64,000 nucleotides of DNA from Hydractinia symbiolongicarpus (GCF_029227915.1 NC_079877.1:1550001-1614000); one strand, 5' to 3'. Counted from the first letter of the stretch, positions 1 to 14,240 are shown. Made by a program: numbers and translations. Notes: generated by a model from the sequence alone, not told the origin.

Positions 1-269
1 TTGACATGATTGCCGGAACTCAGCGATTACACTAGGATCTCTGGTAAACGCTTTCTTTAAAAATTTAGATAAATAAGTCCTTTTTTACTGTGGCACCAAT
101 CCTGGCCGTTAGCACGCGATGAAGAAATAGAGACATTCTAAAAGACTACATTTCATTGACTTTCTAACGGTATCAGTCCGTGTGAGTTACAACAGTTGCG
201 TCACATTTTCGTACCAACATGTATTTAGCGATAGTGTTCGGATATTACTATGTTGCATCGCTTTTAACA

Positions 270-690
270 GTGAAACGTTTGACTGTGGGACTTTATTGAA
301 CTGATTGTGGACTTTGACCTTATAAATGCGATAAGTATGCCAGTTTGACTACAAGAAATAACGTTGTGCTTAACTTGACATAATTGCTGGAACTCAGCGA
401 TTACACTGGGCGCTGTTGTAGCGATTTATTTAAAAATTAAGATAAATAAGTCATTCTTTACTGTGGGACCAATCCTAGCCGTTAGTTTGCGCTGAAGAAG
501 TAGAGACAGTTTCCAAAACAAAATTTCATTGACTTTCTAACGGTGTCAATCCGTTTGAGTTACAACGGTTACATCACAAATTCGTACCAATATGTGTTTA
601 GGTATTTTTTTCCGATATTACTAAGTTGTATCGCTTTTAACAGTGAAACGATTGACTGTGGGACTTAATTGAACTCATTCTAGACTGTGA
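270..690. repeat. Monomer block echoed 5,963 bp downstream (16-mer spacing)
   Basis: About 420 bp matches approximately 6,233-6,653 at a constant offset of 5,963 bp, or 16 monomers. Shared diagnostic variants include GATAAGTATGCCAGTTTGAC, the GCTGTTGTAGCGATTTATT form of the start region and the CCAAAACAAAATTTC form. The match ends where the left copy reads CTAGACTGTGACC and the right CTGGACTGTGACATT. The first 270 bp are ordinary monomer sequence. Confidence 0.7.
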
Positions 691-1718
691 CCTTATCAAT
701 GTGATAAGTGAGCCAACTGGACCCCAAGGAATAACATTCTTCTTAATTCGACATGATTGATGGATTTCAGGAATTACACTAGGCTCTATGGTAGCACTTT
801 ATTTAAAAATTTAGATATATAAGTCTTTTTATACTATGGGACCAATCCTGGCCGTTAGCACGCGCTAAAGAAATAGAGAGATTCTCAAAAACTACATTTC
901 ATTGACTTCTTGCCGGTATCAATCCGTTTGAGTTACAACGGTTGCGTCACATATTCGTACCAACATGTATTTAGTGATATTTTTCGGATAATACTAAGTT
1001 AAATCGCTTTTAACAGTGAAACGATTGCCTGTGGAACTTAATTGAAATAAGTTTGGCCTGTGACCTTATAAATGTGATAAGTGAGTCAACTGGATCCAAG
1101 AAATAACATTCTTCTTAATTTGACATGATTGCCGGAACTCAGCGATTACACTAGGATCTCTGGTAGCGCTTTCTTTAAGAATTTAGATAAATAAGTCTTT
1201 TTTTACTGTGGCACCAATCCTGGCCGTTAGCATGCGTTGAAGAAATAGAAACATTCTAAAAGACTACATTTCATTGACTTTCTAACGGTGTCAATCCGTT
1301 TCAGTTACAGCGGTTGCGTCACATATTCGTGCCAACATGTGTTTAGATATTTTTTTCCGATATTACTAAGTTGTATCGCTTTTAACAATGAAACGATTGA
1401 CTGTGGGACTTAATTGAACTCATTCTGGACTGTGACCTTATAAATGTGATAAGTGAGCCAACTGGATCCCAAGAAATAACATTGTTCTTAATTTGACATG
1501 ACTGCTGGAACTCAGCGATTACACTGAGCGCTGTGGTAGCGCTTTATTTAAAAATTGAGGTAAATAAGTCATTTTCAACTGTGGGACCGATCCTAGCCGT
1601 TATCGCGCGGTGAAGAAATAGCGACAGTTTCCAAAACTACGTCTCATTGACTTCCTAACGGTGTCAGTCCGTTTGAGTTACAATGGTTGGGTCACATATT
1701 CGTCCCCACATGTATTTA
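690..1718. repeat. Mixed monomers, no clear higher-order partner
   Basis: This holds about three ordinary full-length monomers of different subtypes: one TCGACATGATTGATGG type near 748, one TTGACATGATTGCCGG type near 1,120 and one near 1,493. I see no long identical partner block close by, and nothing apart from satellite sequence. Confidence 0.7.
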
Positions 1719-2560
1719 ATGATTTTTATCCGATATTACTAAGTTGTATCGCTTTTAACAGTGAAACGATTGACTGTGGGACTTAATTGAATTGTTTCTG
1801 GACTGTGACCTTATAAATGTGATAAGTGAGTCAACTGGACCCGAAGAAATAACATTCTTCTTAATTTGACATGATTGCTGGAACTCAGCGATTACACTGG
1901 GCGTTGTGGTAGCGCTTTATTTAAAAATTAAGATAAATAAGTCATTTTTTACTGTGGGACCAATCCTAGCGGTTAGTTCGCGCTGAAGAAATAGAGACAG
2001 TTTCAAAAACTACATTTCATGGAATTTCTAACGTTGTCAATCCGTTTGAGATACAACGGTTGCGTCACAAATTCGTACCAACATGTATTTAGTGACTTTT
2101 TTCCGATATTACTAAGTTGTATCGCTTTAAACAGTGCAACGATTGACAGTGGGACTTAATTGAACTGATTCTAGACTGTGAACTAAAGAATGTGATAAGT
2201 GAGCCAATTGGACCCCAAGAAATAACATTCTTCTTAGTTTGACGTGATTGCCGGAACTCAGCGATTACACTGGGCGCTGTGGTAGCGCTTTATTTAAAAA
2301 TTAAGATAAATACGTTATTTTTTACTGTGGGACCAATCCTAGCCGTTAGTTCGCGCTGCAGAAATAGAGACTACTTCAAAAACTACATTTCATTGACTTT
2401 CTAGCGGTATCAATCCGTTTGAGTTACAACGGTTGCGTCACATATTCGTACCAACATGTATTTAGCGATATTTTTCTGATATTACTAGGTTGCATCGCTT
2501 TTAACAGTGAAACGATTGGCTGTGGGACGTAATGAACTAACTTTGGACTGTGACCTGATA
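1718..2560. repeat. Block duplicated 1,491 bp downstream (4-mer spacing)
   Basis: This block is nearly identical to about 3,209-4,051 at an offset of 1,491 bp, four monomers. Shared variants are the GGACCCGAAGAAATAAC end, the GGGCGTTGTGG start region, CATGGAATTTCTAACG, GTGAACTAAAGAATG and the odd AAATACGTTATTTTTTACTG segment. To the left, the copies part where one reads CCCCACATGTATTTAATG and the other ACCAACATGTAGTTAATG. Confidence 0.75.
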
Positions 2561-4422
2561 AATGTGATAAGTATGCCAGTTTGACTACAAGAAATAACGT
2601 TGTGCTTAACTTGACATGATTGCTGGAACTCAGCGAATATATTGGCCGCTGTGGTAGCGCTTTATTTAAAAATTAAGATAAATAAGTCATTTTTTACTGT
2701 GGGACCAATCGTAGCGGTTAGTTCGCGCTGAAGAAGTAGAGACAGTTTCAAAAACTACATTTCATTGACTTTGTAACGGTGTCAATCCGTTTCAGTTACA
2801 GCGGTCGCGTCACATATTCGTGCCAAAATGTGTTTACATATTTTTTTCCGATATTACTAAGTTGTATCGCTTTAAACAGTGCAACGATTGACTGTGGGAC
2901 TTAATTGAACTGATTCTAGACTGTGACCTTAGGAATGTGATAAGTGAGCCAATTGGACCCCAAGAAATAACATTCTTCTTAGTTTGACGTGATTGCCGGA
3001 ACTCAGCGATTACACTGGGCGCTGTGGTAGCGCTTCATTTAAATATTTAGATAAATAAGCAATTTTTTACTGTGGGACCAATCCTAGCCATTATCGCGCG
3101 CTGAAGAAATAGCGACAGTTTCAAAAACTACATTTCAATGACTTTCAAACGGTATCAGTCCGTTTGAGTTACAACAGTTGCGTCACATATTCGCACCAAC
3201 ATGTAGTTAATGATTTTTATCCGATATTACTAAGTTGTATCGCTTTTAACAGTGAAACGATTGACTGTGGGACTTAATTGAATTGTTTCTGGACTGTGAC
3301 CTTATAAATGTGATAAGTGAGTCAACTGGACCCGAAGAAATAACATTCTTCTTAATTTGACATGATTGCTGGAACTCAGCGATTACACTGGGCGTTGTGG
3401 TAGCGCTTTATTTAAAAATTAAGATAAATAAGTCATTTTTTACTGTGGGACCAATCCCAGCGGTTAGTTCGCGCTGAAGAAATAGGGACAGTTTCAAAAA
3501 CTACATTTCATGGAATTTCTAACGTTGTCAATCCGTTTGAGATACAACGGTTGCGTCACAAATTCGTACCAACATGTATTTAGTGACTTTTTTCCGATAT
3601 TACTAAGTTGTATCGCTTTAAACAGTGCAACGATTGACAGTGGGACTTAATTGAACTGATTCTAGACTGTGAACTAAAGAATGTGATAAGTGAGCCAATT
3701 GGACCCCAAGAAATAACATTCTTCTTAGTTTGACGTGATTGCCGGAACTCAGCGATTACACTGGGCGCTGTGGTAGCGCTTTATTTAAAAATTAAGATAA
3801 ATACGTTATTTTTTACTGTGGGACCAATCCTAGCCGTTAGTTCGCGCTGCAGAAATAGAGACTACTTCAAAAACTACATTTCATTGACTTTCTAGCGGTA
3901 TCAATCCGTTTGAGTTACAACGGTTGCGTCACATATTCGTACCAACATGTATTTAGCGATATTTTTCTGATATTACTAGGTTGCATCGCTTTTAACAGTG
4001 AAACGATTGGCTGTGGGACGTAATGAACTAACTTTGGACTGTGACCTGATAAACGTGATAAATGAGACAATTGGACCCCAAGAAATAACATTCTTCAAAT
4101 TTGACGTGTTTGCCGGAACTCAGTGATTGCACTGGGCGCTGTGGTAGCGCTTCATTTAAAAATTTAGATAAATAAGTCATTCTTTACAGTGGGACGAATC
4201 CTAGCCCTTATCGCGCGCTGAAGAAATAGCGACAGTTTCAAAAACCACATTTCATTGATTTTCTAACGGTATCAGTCCGTTTGAGTTACAACGGTTGGGT
4301 CACATATTCGTACTAACATGTATTTAGCCATATTTTTCTCATATTACTAGGTTGCATCGCTTTTAACAGTGAAACGTTTGACTGTGGGACTTTATTGAAC
4401 TGATTGTGGACTTTGACCTTAT
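2560..4422. repeat. Tandem 5-mer higher-order repeat, copy 1
   Basis: A five-monomer unit of 1,863 bp is followed directly by a second copy at 4,423-6,285. Markers shared at the constant offset are GCGAATATATTGGCC (near 2,636 and 4,499), CATATTTTTTTCCG, CCAATCCCAGCGG, the AAATACGTTATT variant and TTTGACGTGTTTGCC (4,100 and 5,963). The boundary falls in the GACCTTATAAATG region rather than at a fixed monomer end. Confidence 0.85.
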
Positions 4423-6285
4423 AAATGTGATAAGTATGCCAGTTTGACTACAAGAAATAACGTTGTGCTTAACTTGACATGATTGCTGGAACTCAGCGAA
4501 TATATTGGCCGCTGTGGTAGCGCTTTATTTAAAAATTAAGATAAATAAGTCATTTTTTACTGTGGGACCAATCGTAGCGGTTAGTTCGCGCTGAAGAAGT
4601 AGAGACAGTTTCAAAAACTACATTTCATTGACTTTGTAACGGTGTCAATCCGTTTCAGTTACAGCGGTCGCGTCACATATTCGTGCCAAAATGTGTTTAC
4701 ATATTTTTTTCCGATATTACTAAGTTGTATCGCTTTAAACAGTGCAACGATTGACTGTGGGACTTAATTGAACTGATTCTAGACTGTGACCTTAGGAATG
4801 TGATAAGTGAGCCAATTGGACCCCAAGAAATAACATTCTTCTTAGTTTGACGTGATTGCCGGAACTCAGCGATTACACTGGGCGCTGTGGTAGCGCTTCA
4901 TTTAAATATTTAGATAAATAAGCAATTTTTTACTGTGGGACCAATCCTAGCCATTATCGCGCGCTGAAGAAATAGCGACAGTTTCAAGAACTACATTTCA
5001 ATGACTTTCAAACGGTATCAGTCCGTTTGAGTTACAACAGTTGCGTCACATATTCGCACCAACATGTAGTTAATGATTTTTATCCGATATTACTAAGTTG
5101 TATCGCTTTTAACAGTGAAACGATTGACTGTGGGACTTAATTGAATTGTTTCTGGACTGTGACCTTATAAATGTGATAAGTGAGCCAATTGGACCCCAAG
5201 AAATAACATTCTTCTTAGTTTGACGTGATTGCCGGAACTCAGCGATTACACTGGGCGCTGTGGTAGCGCTTTATTTAAAAATTAAGATAAATAAGTCATT
5301 TTTTACTGTGGGACCAATCCCAGCGGTTAGTTCGCGCTGAAGAAATAGGGACAGTTTCAAAAACTACATTTCATGGAATTTCTAACGTTGTCAATCCGTT
5401 TGAGATACAACGGTTGCGTCACAAATTCGTACCAACATGTATTTAGTGACTTTTTTCCGATATTACTAAGTTGTATCGCTTTAAACAGTGCAACGATTGA
5501 CAGTGGGACTTAATTGAACTGATTCTAGACTGTGAACTAAAGAATGTGATAAGTGAGCCAATTGGACCCCAAGAAATAACATTCTTCTTAGTTTGACGTG
5601 ATTGCCGGAACTCAGCGATTACACTGGGCGCTGTGGTAGCGCTTTATTTAAAAATTAAGATAAATACGTTATTTTTTACTGTGGGACCAATCCTAGCCGT
5701 TAGTTCGCGCTGCAGAAATAGAGACTACTTCAAAAACTACATTTCATTGACTTTCTAGCGGTATCAATCCGTTTGAGTTACAACGGTTGCGTCACATATT
5801 CGTACCAACATGTATTTAGCGATATTTTTCTGATATTACTAGGTTGCATCGCTTTTAACAGTGAAACGATTGGCTGTGGGACGTAATGAACTAACTTTGG
5901 ACTGTGACCTGATAAACGTGATAAATGAGACAATTGGACCCCAAGAAATAACATTCTTCAAATTTGACGTGTTTGCCGGAACTCAGTGATTGCACTGGGC
6001 GCTGTGGTAGCGCTTCATTTAAAAATTTAGATAAATAAGTCATTCTTTACAGTGGGACGAATCCTAGCCCTTATCGCGCGCTGAAGAAGTAGCGACAGTT
6101 TCAAAAACCACATTTCATTGATTTTCTAACTGTATCAGTCCGTTTGAGTTACAACGGTTGGGTCACATATTCGTACTAACATGTATTTAGCCATATTTTT
6201 CTCATATTACTAGGTTGCATCGCTTTTAACAGTGAAACGTTTGACTGTGGGACTTTATTGAACTGATTGTGGACTTTGACCTTAT
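4423..6285. repeat. Tandem 5-mer higher-order repeat, copy 2
   Basis: This is the second copy of the 1,863-bp unit. It matches copy 1 closely except for a tract at about 5,183-5,265. A third copy begins but departs within about 80 bp: near 6,362 the sequence changes from the GCGAATATATTGG subtype to the GCGATTACACTGG subtype. Confidence 0.85.
5183..5265. repeat. Short replaced tract inside 5-mer copy 2
   Basis: Within otherwise matching 5-mer copies, this tract does not match its allele at about 3,320-3,402 (GTCAACTGGACCCGAAG, TTGACATGATTGCTGG, GGGCGTTGTGG). It reads GCCAATTGGACCCCAAG, TTGACGTGATTGCCGG and GGGCGCTGTGG instead. That string occurs at about 3,693-3,775 in a different monomer of the same unit. 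Matching resumes on both sides at the same offset. This is the pattern expected of short-tract gene conversion or a double exchange. Confidence 0.6.
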
Positions 6286-6652
6286 AAATGTGATAAGTAT
6301 GCCAGTTTGACTACAAGAAATAACGTTGTGCTTAACTTGACATGATTGCTGGAACTCAGCGATTACACTGGGCGCTGTTGTAGCGATTTATTTAAAAATT
6401 AAGATAAATAAGTCACTTTTTACTGTGGGACCAATCCTAGCCGTTAGTTTGCGCTGAAGAAGTAGAGACAGTTTCCAAAACAAAATTTCATTGACTTTCT
6501 AACGGTGTCAATCCGTTTGAGTTACAACGGTTGCGTCACATATTCGTACCAATATGTGTTTAGGTATTTTTTTCCGATATTACTAAGTTGTATCGCTTTT
6601 AACAGTGAAACGATTGACTGTGGGACTTAATTGAACTCATTCTGGACTGTGA

Positions 6653-9600
6653 CATTATAAATGTGATAAATGAGCTACTTGGTCTCCAAGGAATAACATT
6701 CTTCTTAATTTGACATGATTGCCGGAACTCAGCGATTACACTGGGCGCTTTGATAGTGCTTCATTAAAGAAATTTAGACAGATAAGTCATTCTCTACTGT
6801 GGGACCGATCCTAGCCGTTATCGCGCGCTGAAGAAATAGCGACAGTTTCAAAAACTACGTTTCATTGACTTCCTAACGGTGTAAGTCCGTTTGAGTTACA
6901 ATGGTTAGGTCACATATTCGTCCCCACATGTATTTAATGATTTTTATCCGATATTACTAAGTTGTATCCCTTTTAACAGTGAAACGATTGACTGTGGGAC
7001 TTAATTGAATTGTTCCTGGACTGTGACCTTATATATGTGATAAGTGATTCAACTGGACCCCAAGAAATAACATTCTTCTTAATTTGACATGATTGCTGGA
7101 ACTCAGCGAATATATTGGCCGCTGTGGTAGCGCTTTATTTAAAAATTAAGATAAATAAGTCATTTTTTACTGTGGGACCAATCCTAGCGGTTAGTTCGCG
7201 CTGAAGAAATAAAGACAGTTTCAAAAACTACATTTCATGGAATTTCTAACGTTGTCAATCCGTTTGAGATATAACGGTTGCGACACATATTCGTACCAAC
7301 ATGTGTTTAGTGACTTTTTTGCGATATTACTAAGTTGTATCGCTTTAAACAGTGCAACGATTGACTGTGGGACTTAATTGAACTGATTCTAGACTGTGAC
7401 CTTAGGAATGTGATAAGTGAGCCAATTGGACCCCAAGAAATAACATTCTTCTTAGTTTGACGTGATTGCCGGAACTCAGCGATTACACTGGGCGCTGTGG
7501 TAGCGCTTCATTTAAATATTTAGATAAATAAGCAATTTTTTACTGTGGGACCAATCCTAGCCATTATCGCGCGCTGAAGAAATAGCGACAGTTTCAAAAA
7601 CTACATTTCAATGACTTTCAAACGGTATCAGTCCGTTTGAGTTACAACAGTTGCGTCACATATTCGCACCAACATGTAGTTAGTGATTTTTTTCCGATAT
7701 TACTAAGTTGTATCGCTTTTAACAGTGAAACGATTGCCTGTGGAACTTAATTGAACTAACTTTAGACTGTGACCTTATAAATGTGATTTGTGAGTCAACT
7801 GGACTTCAAGAAATAACATTCTTCTTAATTTGACATGATTGCCGGAACTCAGCGATTACACTGGGCGCTGTGATAGTGCTTTATTAAAAAATTTAGATAG
7901 ATAAGTCATTCTTTACTGTGCGACCAATCCTAGCCGTTATCGCGCGCTGAAGAAATAGCAACAGTTTCAAAAACTACGTTTCATTGACTTCCTAACGGTG
8001 TCAGTCCGTTTGAGTTACAACGGTTGGGTCACATATTCGTCCCCACATGTATTTAGTGATTTTTATCCGATATTACTAAGTTGTATCGCTTTTAACAGTA
8101 AAACGATTGAGTGTGGGACTTAATTGAACTGATTCTGGACTGTTACCTTAGAAATGTGATAAATGAGCCAATTGGTCTCCAAGGAATAACATTCTTTTTA
8201 ATTTGACATGATTGCTGGAATTCCGCGATTACATTAATCTCTGTGGTAGCGCTTTATTAAAAAATTAAGATAAATAAGTCATTTTCTAATGTGGGACGAA
8301 TTCCTAGCCGTTAGTTCGCGCTGATGAAGTAGGGACAGTTTCAAAAATTAAATTTCATTGACTTTCTAACGGTGTCAATCCGTTTGAGTTACAACGGTTG
8401 CGTCACATATTCGTACCGACATGTATTTAGTGATATTTTTCGGATATTACTAAGTTATATCACTTTTAACAGTGAAACGATTGCCTGTGGAACTTAATTG
8501 AAATAAGTTTGGCCTGTGACCTTATAAATGTGATAAATGAGTCAACTGGATCCAAGAAATAACATTCTTCTTAATTTGACATGATTACCGGAACTCAGCG
8601 ATTACACTAGGATCTCTGGTAGCGCTTTCTTTAAAAATTTAGATAAATAAGTCTTCTTTACTGTGGCACCAATCCTGGCCGTTAGCACGCGCTGAAGAAA
8701 TAGAGACATTCTAAAAGACTACATTTCATTGAATTTCTAATGGTATCAGTCCGTTTGAGTTACAACAGTTGCGTCACATATTCGTACCAACATGTAGTTA
8801 GTGATTTTTTTCCGATATTACTAAGTTGTATCTCTTTTAACAGTGAAACGATTGCCTGTGAAACTTAATTGAACTAACATTGGACTGTGACCTTATAAAT
8901 GTGATAAGTGAGTCAACTGGACTCCAAGAAATAACATTCTTCTTAATTTGACATGATTGCCGGAACTCAGCGATTACACTGGGCGCTGTGATAGTGCTTC
9001 ATTAAAATATTTAGATAGATAAGTCATTCTCTACTGCGGGACCGATCCTAGCCGTTATCACGCGCTGAAGAAATAGCGACAGTTTCAATAACTACGTTTC
9101 ATTGACTACCTAACGGTGTCAGTCCGTTTGAGTTACAATGGTTGGGTCACATATTCGTCCCCACATGTATTTAATGATTTTTATCCGATATTACTAAGTT
9201 GTATCCTTTTTAACAGTGAAACGATTGACTGTGGGACTTAATTGAACTGATTCTAGACTGTGACCTTAGGAATGTGATAAGTGAGCCAATTGGACCCCAA
9301 GAAATAACATTCTTCTTAGTTTGACGTGATTGCCGGAACTCTGCGATTACACTGGGCGCTGTGGTAGCGCTTCATTTAAATATTCAGATAAATAAGCAAT
9401 TTTTTACTGTGGGACCAATCCTAGCCATTATCGCTCGCTGAAGAAATAGCGACAGTTTCAAAAACTACATTTTAATGACTTTCAAACGGTATCAGTCCGT
9501 TTGAGATACAACGGTTGTGTCACATATTCGTACTAACATGTATTTAGTGATTTTTATCCGATATTACTAAGTTGTATCGCTTTTAACAGTGAAACGATTG

Positions 9601-9670
9601 CCTGTGGAACTTAATTGAACTAACATTAGACTGTGACCTTATAAATGTGATTTGTCAGTCAACTGGACTC
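6653..9670. repeat. Mixed monomers between higher-order blocks
   Basis: About eight full-length monomers of alternating subtypes lie here, for example those with GATAGTGCTTCATTAAA and GATAGATAAGTC next to those with TTTAAATATTTAGATAAATAAGC. Individual monomers match neighbours elsewhere in 2-16 kb, such as the GCGAATATATTGGCC start near 7,107, but I found no long block kept in register. Only satellite sequence is present. Confidence 0.7.
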
Positions 9671-10740
9671 CAAGAAATAACATTCTTCTTAATTTGACAT
9701 GATTGCCGGAACTCAGCGATTACACTGGCCGCTGTGATAGTTCTTCATTAAAAAATTTAGATAGATAAGTCATTCTTTACTGTGCGACCGATCCTAGCCG
9801 TTATCGCGCGCTGAAGCAATAGCGACAGTTTCAAAAACTACGTTTCATTGACTTCCTAACGGTGTCAGTCCGTTTGAGTTACAATGGTTGGGTCACATAT
9901 TCGTCCCCACATGTATTTAATGATTTTCATCCGATATTACTAAGTTGTATCGCTTTAAACAGTGCAACGATTGACTGTGGGACTTAATTGAACTGATTCT
10001 AGACTGTGACCTTAAGATTGTGATAAGTGAGCCAATTGGACCCCAAGAAATAACATTTTTCTTAGTTTGACGTGATTGCCGGAACTCAGCGATTACACTG
10101 GGCGCTGTGGTAGTGCTTCATTTAAATATTTAGATAAATAAGTAATTTTTTACTGTGGGACCAATCCTAGCCATTATCGCGCGCTAAAGAAATAGCGACA
10201 GTTTCAAAAACTACGTTTCATTGACTTCATAACGGTGTCAGTCCGTTTGAGATACAACGGTTGCGTCACATATTCGTACTAACATGTATTTAGTGATTTT
10301 TATCCGATATTACTAAGTTGTATCGCTTTTAACAGTGAAACGATTGTGTGTGGGACTTAATTGAACTGATTCTGGACTGTTGCCTTATAAATGTGATAAA
10401 TGAGCCAATTGGTCTCCAAGGAATAACATTCTTTTTAATTTGACATGATTGCTGGAATTCCACGATTACATTAAGCTCTGTGGTAGCGCTTTATTTAAAA
10501 ATTTAGATGAAAAAGTCTTTTTTTACAGTGGGACCAATCCTGGCCGTTAGCACGCGCTGAATGAATAGGAACAGTTTTAAAGACTACATTTCATTGACTT
10601 TCTAGCGGTATAAATCCGTTTGAGTTACTACGGTTGCGTCACATATTCGTACCAACATGTATTTAGGGATACTGTTCGGATCTTACTAGGCTGCATCGCT
10701 TTTAACAGTGAAACGTTTCACTGTGGGACTTAATTGAACT
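9670..10740. repeat. Block duplicated 1,864 bp downstream (5-mer spacing)
   Basis: This is nearly identical to about 11,534-12,604. Shared markers are GGCCGCTGTGATAGTTCTTC, AAATAAGTAATTTTTTACTG, CGCGCGCTAAAGAAATAG, TGGAATTCCACGATTAC, GATGAAAAAGTC and GTTCGGATCTTACTAGGC. The match ends where the left copy reads GATTCCGGCCTG and the right GATTTTGGACTTTG. The left copy has ATACTGTTCGG where the right has ATAGTGTTCGG. Confidence 0.8.
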
Positions 10741-11549
10741 GATTCCGGCCTGTGACCTTATAAATGTGATAGATGAGCCAATTGGACACCAAGGAGTAAC
10801 ATTCTTCTTAATTCGACATGATTGCTGGATTTCAGGAATTACACTAGGCTCTGTGGTAGCATTTTAGTTAAAAATTTAGAGAAATAAGTCTTTTTATACT
10901 GTGGGACCAATCCTGGCCGTTAGCACGCGCTGAAGAAATAGAGAGATTCTCAAAAACTACATTTCATTGACTTCTTGGCGGTATCAATCCGTTTGAGTTA
11001 CAACAGTTGTGTCACATAGTCGTACCAACATGTAGTTAGTGATTTTTTTCCGATATTACTAAGTTGTATCGCTTTTAACAGTGAAACGATTGTGTGTGGG
11101 ACTTAATTGAACTGATTCTGGACTGTTGCCTTATAAATGTGATAAATGAGCCAGTTTGACTACAAGAAATAACAGTGTTCTTAATTTGACATAATTGCTG
11201 GAACTCAGCAATTACACTGGGTGCTGTGGTAGCGCTTTATTAAAAAATTAGGATAAATAAGTCATTTTCTAATGTGGGACCATTCCTAGCCGTTAGTTCG
11301 CGCTGATGAAGTAGAGACAGTTTCAAAAATTAAATTTCATTGACTTTCTAACGTTGTCAATCCGTTTGAGTTACAACGGTTGCATCACATATTCGTACCA
11401 ACATGTATTTAGTGATTTTTTTCGATATTACTAAGTTGTATCGCTTTTAACAGTGAAACGATTGCCTGTGAAACTTAATTGAACTAACTTTGGACTGTGA
11501 CCTTATAAATGTGATAAGTGAGTCAACTGGACTCCAAGAAATAACATTC

Positions 11550-14240
11550 TTCTTAATTTGACATGATTGCCGGAACTCAGCGATTACACTGGCCGCTGTG
11601 ATAGTTCTTCATTAAAAAATTTAGATAGATAAGTCATTCTTTACTGTGCGACCGATCCTAGCCGTTCTCGCGTGCTGAAGCAATAGCGACAGTTTCAAAA
11701 ACTACGTTTCATTGACTTCCTAACGGTGTCAGTCCGTTTGAGTTACAATGGTTGGGTCACATATTCGTCCCCACATGTATTTAATGATTTTTATCCGATA
11801 TTACTAAGTTGTATCGCTTTAAACAATGCAACGATTGACTGTGGGACTTAATTGAACTGATTCTAGACTGTGACCTTAAGAATGTGATAAGTGAGCCAAT
11901 TGGACCCCAAGAAATAACATTCTTCTTAATTTGACGTGATTGCCGGAACTCAGCGATTACACTGGGCGCTGTGGTAGCGCTTCATTTAAATATTTAGATA
12001 AATAAGTAATTTTTTACTGTGGGACCAATCCTAGCCATTATCGCGCGCTAAAGAAATAGCGACAGTTTCAAAAACTACGTTTCATTGACTTCCTAACGGT
12101 GTCAGTCCGTTTGAGATACAACGGTTGCGTCACATATTCGTACTAACATGTATTTAGTGATTTTTATCCGATATTACTAAGTTGTATCGCTTTTAACAGT
12201 GAAACGATTGTGTGTGGGACTTAATTGAACTGATTCTGGACTGTTGCCTTATAAATGTGATAAATGAGCCAATTGGTCTCCAAGGAATAACATTCTTTTT
12301 AATTTGACATGATTGCTGGAATTCCACGATTACATTAAGCTCTGTGGTAGCGCTTTATTTAAAAATTTAGATGAAAAAGTCTTTTTTTACAGTGGGACCA
12401 ATCCTGGCCGTTAGCACGCGCTGAATGAATAGGAACAGTTTCAAAGACTACATTTCATTGACTTTCTAGCGGTATAAACCCGTTTGAGTTACTACGGTTG
12501 TGTCACATATTCGTACCAACATGTATTTAGGGATAGTGTTCGGATCTTACTAGGCTGCATCGCTTTTAACAGTGAAACGTTTCTCTGTGGGACTTAATTG
12601 AACTGATTTTGGACTTTGACCTTATAAATGTGATAAATGAGCCAGTTTGACTACAAGAAATAACAGTGTTCTTAATTTGACATAATTGCTGGAACTCAGC
12701 AATTACACTGGGTGCTGTGGTAGCGCTTTATTAAAAAATTAGGATAAATAAGTCAATTTCTAATGTGGGACCATTCCTAGCCGTTAGTTCGCGCTGATGA
12801 AGTAGAGACAGTTTCAAAAATTAAATTTCATTGACTTTTTAACGTTGTCAATCCGTTTGAGTTACAACGGTTGCATCACATATTCGTACCAACATGTATT
12901 TAGTGATTTTTTTTCGATATTACTAAGTTGTATCGCTTTTAACAGTGAAACGATTGACTGTGGGACTTAATTGAACTGATTCCGGACTGTGACCTTATAA
13001 ATGTGATAGATGAGCCAATTGGACACCAAGGAATAACATTCTTCTTAATTCGACACGATTGCTGGATTTCAGGAATTACACTAGGCTCTGTGGTAGCATT
13101 TTATTTAAAAATTTAGATAAATAAGTCTTTTTATAGTGTGGGACCAATCCTGGCCGTTAGCACGCGCTGAAGAAATAGAGAGATTCTCAAAAACTACATT
13201 TCATTGACGTCTTGGCGGTATCAATCCGTTTGAGTTACAACAGTTGTGTCACATAGTCGTACCAACATGTATTTAGTGTTATTTTTCTGATATTACTAAG
13301 TTGTATCGCTTTTAACAGTGAAACGATTGACTGTGGGACTTAATTGAACTGATTCCGGACTGTGACCATATAAATGTGATAGATGAGCCAATTTGACACC
13401 AAAGAATAACATTCTTCTTAATTCGACAAGATTGCTGGATTTCAGGAATTACACTAGGCTCTGTGGTAGCATTTTATTTAAAAATTTAGATAAATAAGTC
13501 TTTTTATAGTGTGGGACCAATCCTGGCCGTTAGCACGCGCTGAAGAAATAGAGAGATTCTCAAAAACTACATTTCATTGACTTCTTGGCGGTATCAATCC
13601 GTTTGAGTTACAACAGTTGTGTCACATAGTCGTACCAACATGTATTTAGTGTTATTTTTCTGATATTACTAAGTTATATCACTTTTAACAGTGAAACGTT
13701 TCACTGTGGGACTTAATTGAACTGATTTTGGACTTTGACCATATAAATGTGATAAATGAGCCAGTTTGACCACAAGAAATAACAGTGTTCTTAATTTGAC
13801 ATGATTGGTGGAATTTAGAGATTACACTGGGCGCTGTGGTAACGCTTTATTTAAAAATTATGATAAACAAGTCATATTTTACTGTGGGACCAATCCTAGC
13901 CGTTATCGCGCGCTGAAGAAATAGCGACAGTTTCAAAAACTACATTTCAATGACTTTCTAACGGTATCAGTCCGTTTGAGTTACAACAGTTGCGTCACAT
14001 ATTCGCACCAACATGTAGTTAGTGATTTTTTTCCGATATTACTAAGTTGTATCGCTTTTGACAGTGAAACGATTGCCTGTGGAACTTAATTGAACTAACT
14101 TTAGACTGTGACCTTATAAATGTGATTTGTGAGTCAACTGGACTCCAAGAAATAACATTCTTCTTAATTTGACATGATTGCCGGAACTCAGCGATTACAC
14201 TGGGCGCTGTGATAGTGCTTCATTAAAAAATTTAGATAGA
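11550..14240. repeat. 13-mer-spaced duplication, left copy (~2.7 kb)
   Basis: This matches about 16,397-19,087 at an offset of 4,847 bp, 13 monomers. Shared markers include GGCCGCTGTGATAGTTCTT, TGGAATTCCACGATTAC, TCAGCAATTACACTGGGTG and GGTGGAATTTAGAGATTAC. Differences are sparse, for example AAACCCG against AAATCCG near 12,477/17,324, and TTATAGTGTGGG against TTATACTGTGGG near 13,131/17,978. Two adjacent monomers near 13,030 and 13,400 are themselves close relatives, which suggests a local monomer duplication. Confidence 0.85.
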
